Assembly: GCA_012514415.1 (NCBI GenBank) | Contig: JAAZAH010000221.1 | Coordinates: 1 to 6,586, forward strand | DNA length: 6,586 nt | Source of the DNA: Sandaracinaceae bacterium | GTDB taxonomy: Bacteria; Myxococcota_A; Polyangia; Polyangiales; Houyiibacteriaceae | Reading direction: 5' to 3' | Shown here: positions 5,034-6,586 of the stretch, in pieces | Layout: each line of letters begins with the position of its first letter | Position numbering within the stretch: the first letter of the stretch is position 1 | Notes under the pieces: generated by a model | Told to the model about the DNA's origin: nothing | The model's input: only the letters and a program-made list of their open reading frames with translations | The model's database searches: none | Position numbers and translations under genes: made by a program

Positions 5034-6491
5034 ATGCGTAGATACTTGATTCTTATTGGTGCGTTGGTCTTCATCGCCTGCGGCGATGATGTGGCTGACG
5101 AAAAATGCACAGGCGTCGGTGATTGTGCACCCGGTGAACGGTGCGACGAAGGGATTTGCGTCCCGAGCGATGCCGAATGTGTCGCGCTCCAAGCTCCGGC
5201 GAATGGCACGGTGAGTCAGCCCGATGAGGCCGCGGCGGGTGACACGGCAAATTATGCCTGCGATGAGGGTTATGTCCTCGAGGGCGAGGCGACCCGCACC
5301 TGCCAAGATAGCGGACAGTGGAGCGGCGAGGCTCCCCGGTGCGTGGATGAGTCCGATCCGCCTGTCCATTGCGCGCTCCTCGACGGCATCGAAAACGGAG
5401 ATGTGGAGCAGCCCGACGAGGCCAGCCCGGGAGATACGGCGACCTATAGCTGCGGCGAAGACTGGGCTCTTCTCGGCGACGCCGTGCGCACCTGCGGAGA
5501 TGACGGCGAGTGGAGCGGTGAGGCTCCGCGATGCGTCGAGCCGCTCCCCTGTAATGAGCCGCTGAGCGATCCTGAAAATGGGAGCGTCGACGTCGCCGAT
5601 GAGCCGATCGTTGGCGATGTCGCCACGTACTCTTGCGATGCCGGTTACCTCCTTGTCGGCGGGGCGGTGCGCCTCTGCGATGAGGGCGGAAACTGGGCCG
5701 GTGAGGCGCCCACCTGCGAGCTCAGCATGTGCCTCTCGGCGACGAGCTTCAGCTTCGCTCAGAAGGTCGACGGCGCGTCCCCCATCCCCTGGGGCTTCAA
5801 TCTCGACGGCCTAGATACCACAGAGAGCGCGGATCAAAAGCTCCCCGAAAACGGCTGTGGAATGCCCGACGGCCCCGATGGCATCGACAACCAGCTCGGC
5901 ACTCTCCTTGCGAACATCGCTGAGCTTCTCGATGTCGAGGGGGCGATCGACGCGCTCATCGGGGATTCGCTTCATTTCGGCGCCTCGCTTCGCCATACGG
6001 ATGAAGGAACGCTGCTCGATTTCTTCGTGAACGATGAGCTCGTGGTCGACGGGGTGGCGCTCGTCGATGAAGGCGCGGGGGTCTACTCGGGCGAGGCCGA
6101 TGTGCTCGTTCTCGATCTGCGCGATCTCCACATCACCAACGTCGAGGTCGAAGACGAAGAAAATCCCGACGAGTTCAAGGAGGTGCCTGTCGTCGTCGAT
6201 CTCAAGCTCACGCTGAATCAAGCGCGTGTCGCGATCGATACCGCGACCGGTGACCTCATCCTCGGCGGCATCGTCGTCTACGGCGATGCCGAAAGCGGCG
6301 AGGACACACTTCGTCCCGGCATCGCCGGCATCTTTGCGGCCATCGTCGACGCCGGCGGCTCGCTCGACATCCCCATTGAGCTCCTCGACCTGCTTTTCGC
6401 CGGTCAAGCCGATATGGCGCTCGATGGCGAGAACTGCCGCGACATCAGCCTCGGCCTGAGACTCGAGAACCACATCGGGCTCTGCGAATAG
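5034..6491 (+). CDS. Lipoprotein with Cys-rich head, three sushi/CCP domains and an acidic C-terminal domain
   Basis: 485 residues. The signal peptide MRRYLILIGALVFIAC ends in a lipobox (FIAC; -3 Phe is slightly off consensus) with the lipidated cysteine at C16, followed by GDD. Residues 25-42 form a short four-cysteine module (C25, C31, C37, C42) of the kind common in secreted proteins of myxobacteria-like groups. Three sushi (complement control protein) domains follow, each with four cysteines: C49/C76/C90/C103, C113/C140/C154/C167 and C173/C201/C215/C228. Each has the NG after the first cysteine, Y-x-C, and an ending W-[SA]-G-E-A-P-x-C; the expected bonds are 1-3 and 2-4. Residues 229-485 are a strongly acidic, beta-rich domain with GFNLDG (254-259) and DGIDNQLG (282-289), and a late C468/C484 pair. 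I have no family name for it. The gene appears monocistronic, with its own ribosome binding site and terminator. A surface-exposed adhesive or binding role is inferred from the sushi modules, which mediate protein and glycan binding in animals. Confidence 0.85.
   Translation: MRRYLILIGALVFIACGDDVADEKCTGVGDCAPGERCDEGICVPSDAECVALQAPANGTVSQPDEAAAGDTANYACDEGYVLEGEATRTCQDSGQWSGEAPRCVDESDPPVHCALLDGIENGDVEQPDEASPGDTATYSCGEDWALLGDAVRTCGDDGEWSGEAPRCVEPLPCNEPLSDPENGSVDVADEPIVGDVATYSCDAGYLLVGGAVRLCDEGGNWAGEAPTCELSMCLSATSFSFAQKVDGASPIPWGFNLDGLDTTESADQKLPENGCGMPDGPDGIDNQLGTLLANIAELLDVEGAIDALIGDSLHFGASLRHTDEGTLLDFFVNDELVVDGVALVDEGAGVYSGEADVLVLDLRDLHITNVEVEDEENPDEFKEVPVVVDLKLTLNQARVAIDTATGDLILGGIVVYGDAESGEDTLRPGIAGIFAAIVDAGGSLDIPIELLDLLFAGQADMALDGENCRDISLGLRLENHIGLCE
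5178..5342 (+). other. Sushi/CCP domain 1
   Basis: Residues 49-103 of the lipoprotein. The four cysteines are spaced as in sushi domains, with PANG (55-58), NYAC (73-76), GYVLEG (79-84) and WSGEAPRC (96-103). Confidence 0.85.
5370..5534 (+). other. Sushi/CCP domain 2
   Basis: Residues 113-167, exactly as long as domain 1. It shares QPDEA-x-x-GDTA-x-Y and WSGEAPRC with it, so the two are probably a recent duplication. W144 and L147 replace the usual Gly-Tyr pattern (GEDWALLG). Confidence 0.85.
5550..5717 (+). other. Sushi/CCP domain 3
   Basis: Residues 173-228. It keeps ENG (181-183), TYSC (198-201), GYLLVGG (204-210) and ends WAGEAPTC (221-228). It is more divergent than domains 1 and 2 and one residue longer. 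Confidence 0.85.
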
Positions 6492-6532
6492 AGCGCTTTC
6501 CTCGCGAAGCGCCGATCCTCTTTCGGTAAGCC

Positions 6533-6571
6533 AAGCCGCTCCGCCCCTCACGAAGGTGGAGCGGCTTTTTT
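6533..6571 (+). terminator. Intrinsic terminator of the sushi lipoprotein gene
   Basis: AAGCCGCTCC (6533-6542) pairs perfectly with GGAGCGGCTT (6558-6567), with a further CCT/AGG pairing inside the loop, followed by a T run (6566-6571). It lies 41 bases after the TAG stop. A weaker hairpin, GCGCTT/AAGCGC (6493-6512), sits just after the stop without a T tract. Confidence 0.88.
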
Positions 6572-6586
6572 CATCCGCCGTTCAAA

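Noticed and set aside
5811..6551. 246-codon minus-strand open frame
   Set aside because: It lies opposite the C-terminal domain of the sushi lipoprotein and runs into the terminator; the codon pattern favours the plus strand.

Overview
The window looks like chromosomal DNA of a GC-rich, Gram-negative bacterium of the old 'deltaproteobacterial' kind (Myxococcota or Bradymonadota-like). This is inferred from a long-type B12-dependent ribonucleotide reductase, lipoproteins with lipoboxes, a probable outer-membrane barrel protein, an acidic lipoprotein with eukaryote-like sushi/CCP modules, and a Cys-rich 'C-x-x-x-x-D-C' head typical of those groups. No RNA gene, CRISPR array, insertion sequence or phage gene was seen.

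Layout. Positions 1-1327 (minus strand) hold the N-terminal 442 codons of a class II, adenosylcobalamin-dependent ribonucleotide reductase (nrdJ) that runs off the left edge. It has a strong ribosome binding site and, upstream, two tandem 16-bp palindromes that fit the NrdR box. The divergent, gene-free stretch 1328-1903 also holds a long inverted repeat with a nested hairpin (1606-1680) that could be a structured leader.

Positions 1904-4839 (plus strand) hold a two-gene unit joined by an ATGA stop/start overlap. The first gene encodes a secreted protein with a 5'-nucleotidase/metallophosphatase-like fold in which every metal-binding motif I can align is lost, fused to a C-terminal region that looks like an outer-membrane beta-barrel. 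A low-complexity Asn-Glu-Thr repeat interrupts the phosphatase-like domain. The second gene encodes a small lipoprotein with a PPC-like (bacterial pre-peptidase C-terminal) beta domain. Together they suggest a cell-envelope or surface assembly of unknown job.

An AT-rich intergenic stretch (4840-5033) precedes a stand-alone lipoprotein gene (5034-6491). Its product carries a four-Cys head, three tandem sushi/CCP domains and an acidic C-terminal domain I cannot name. A strong intrinsic terminator follows at 6533-6571.

The most unusual items are the catalytically dead phosphatase-barrel fusion with its sequon-like NET repeat and its coupled PPC lipoprotein, then the sushi lipoprotein.
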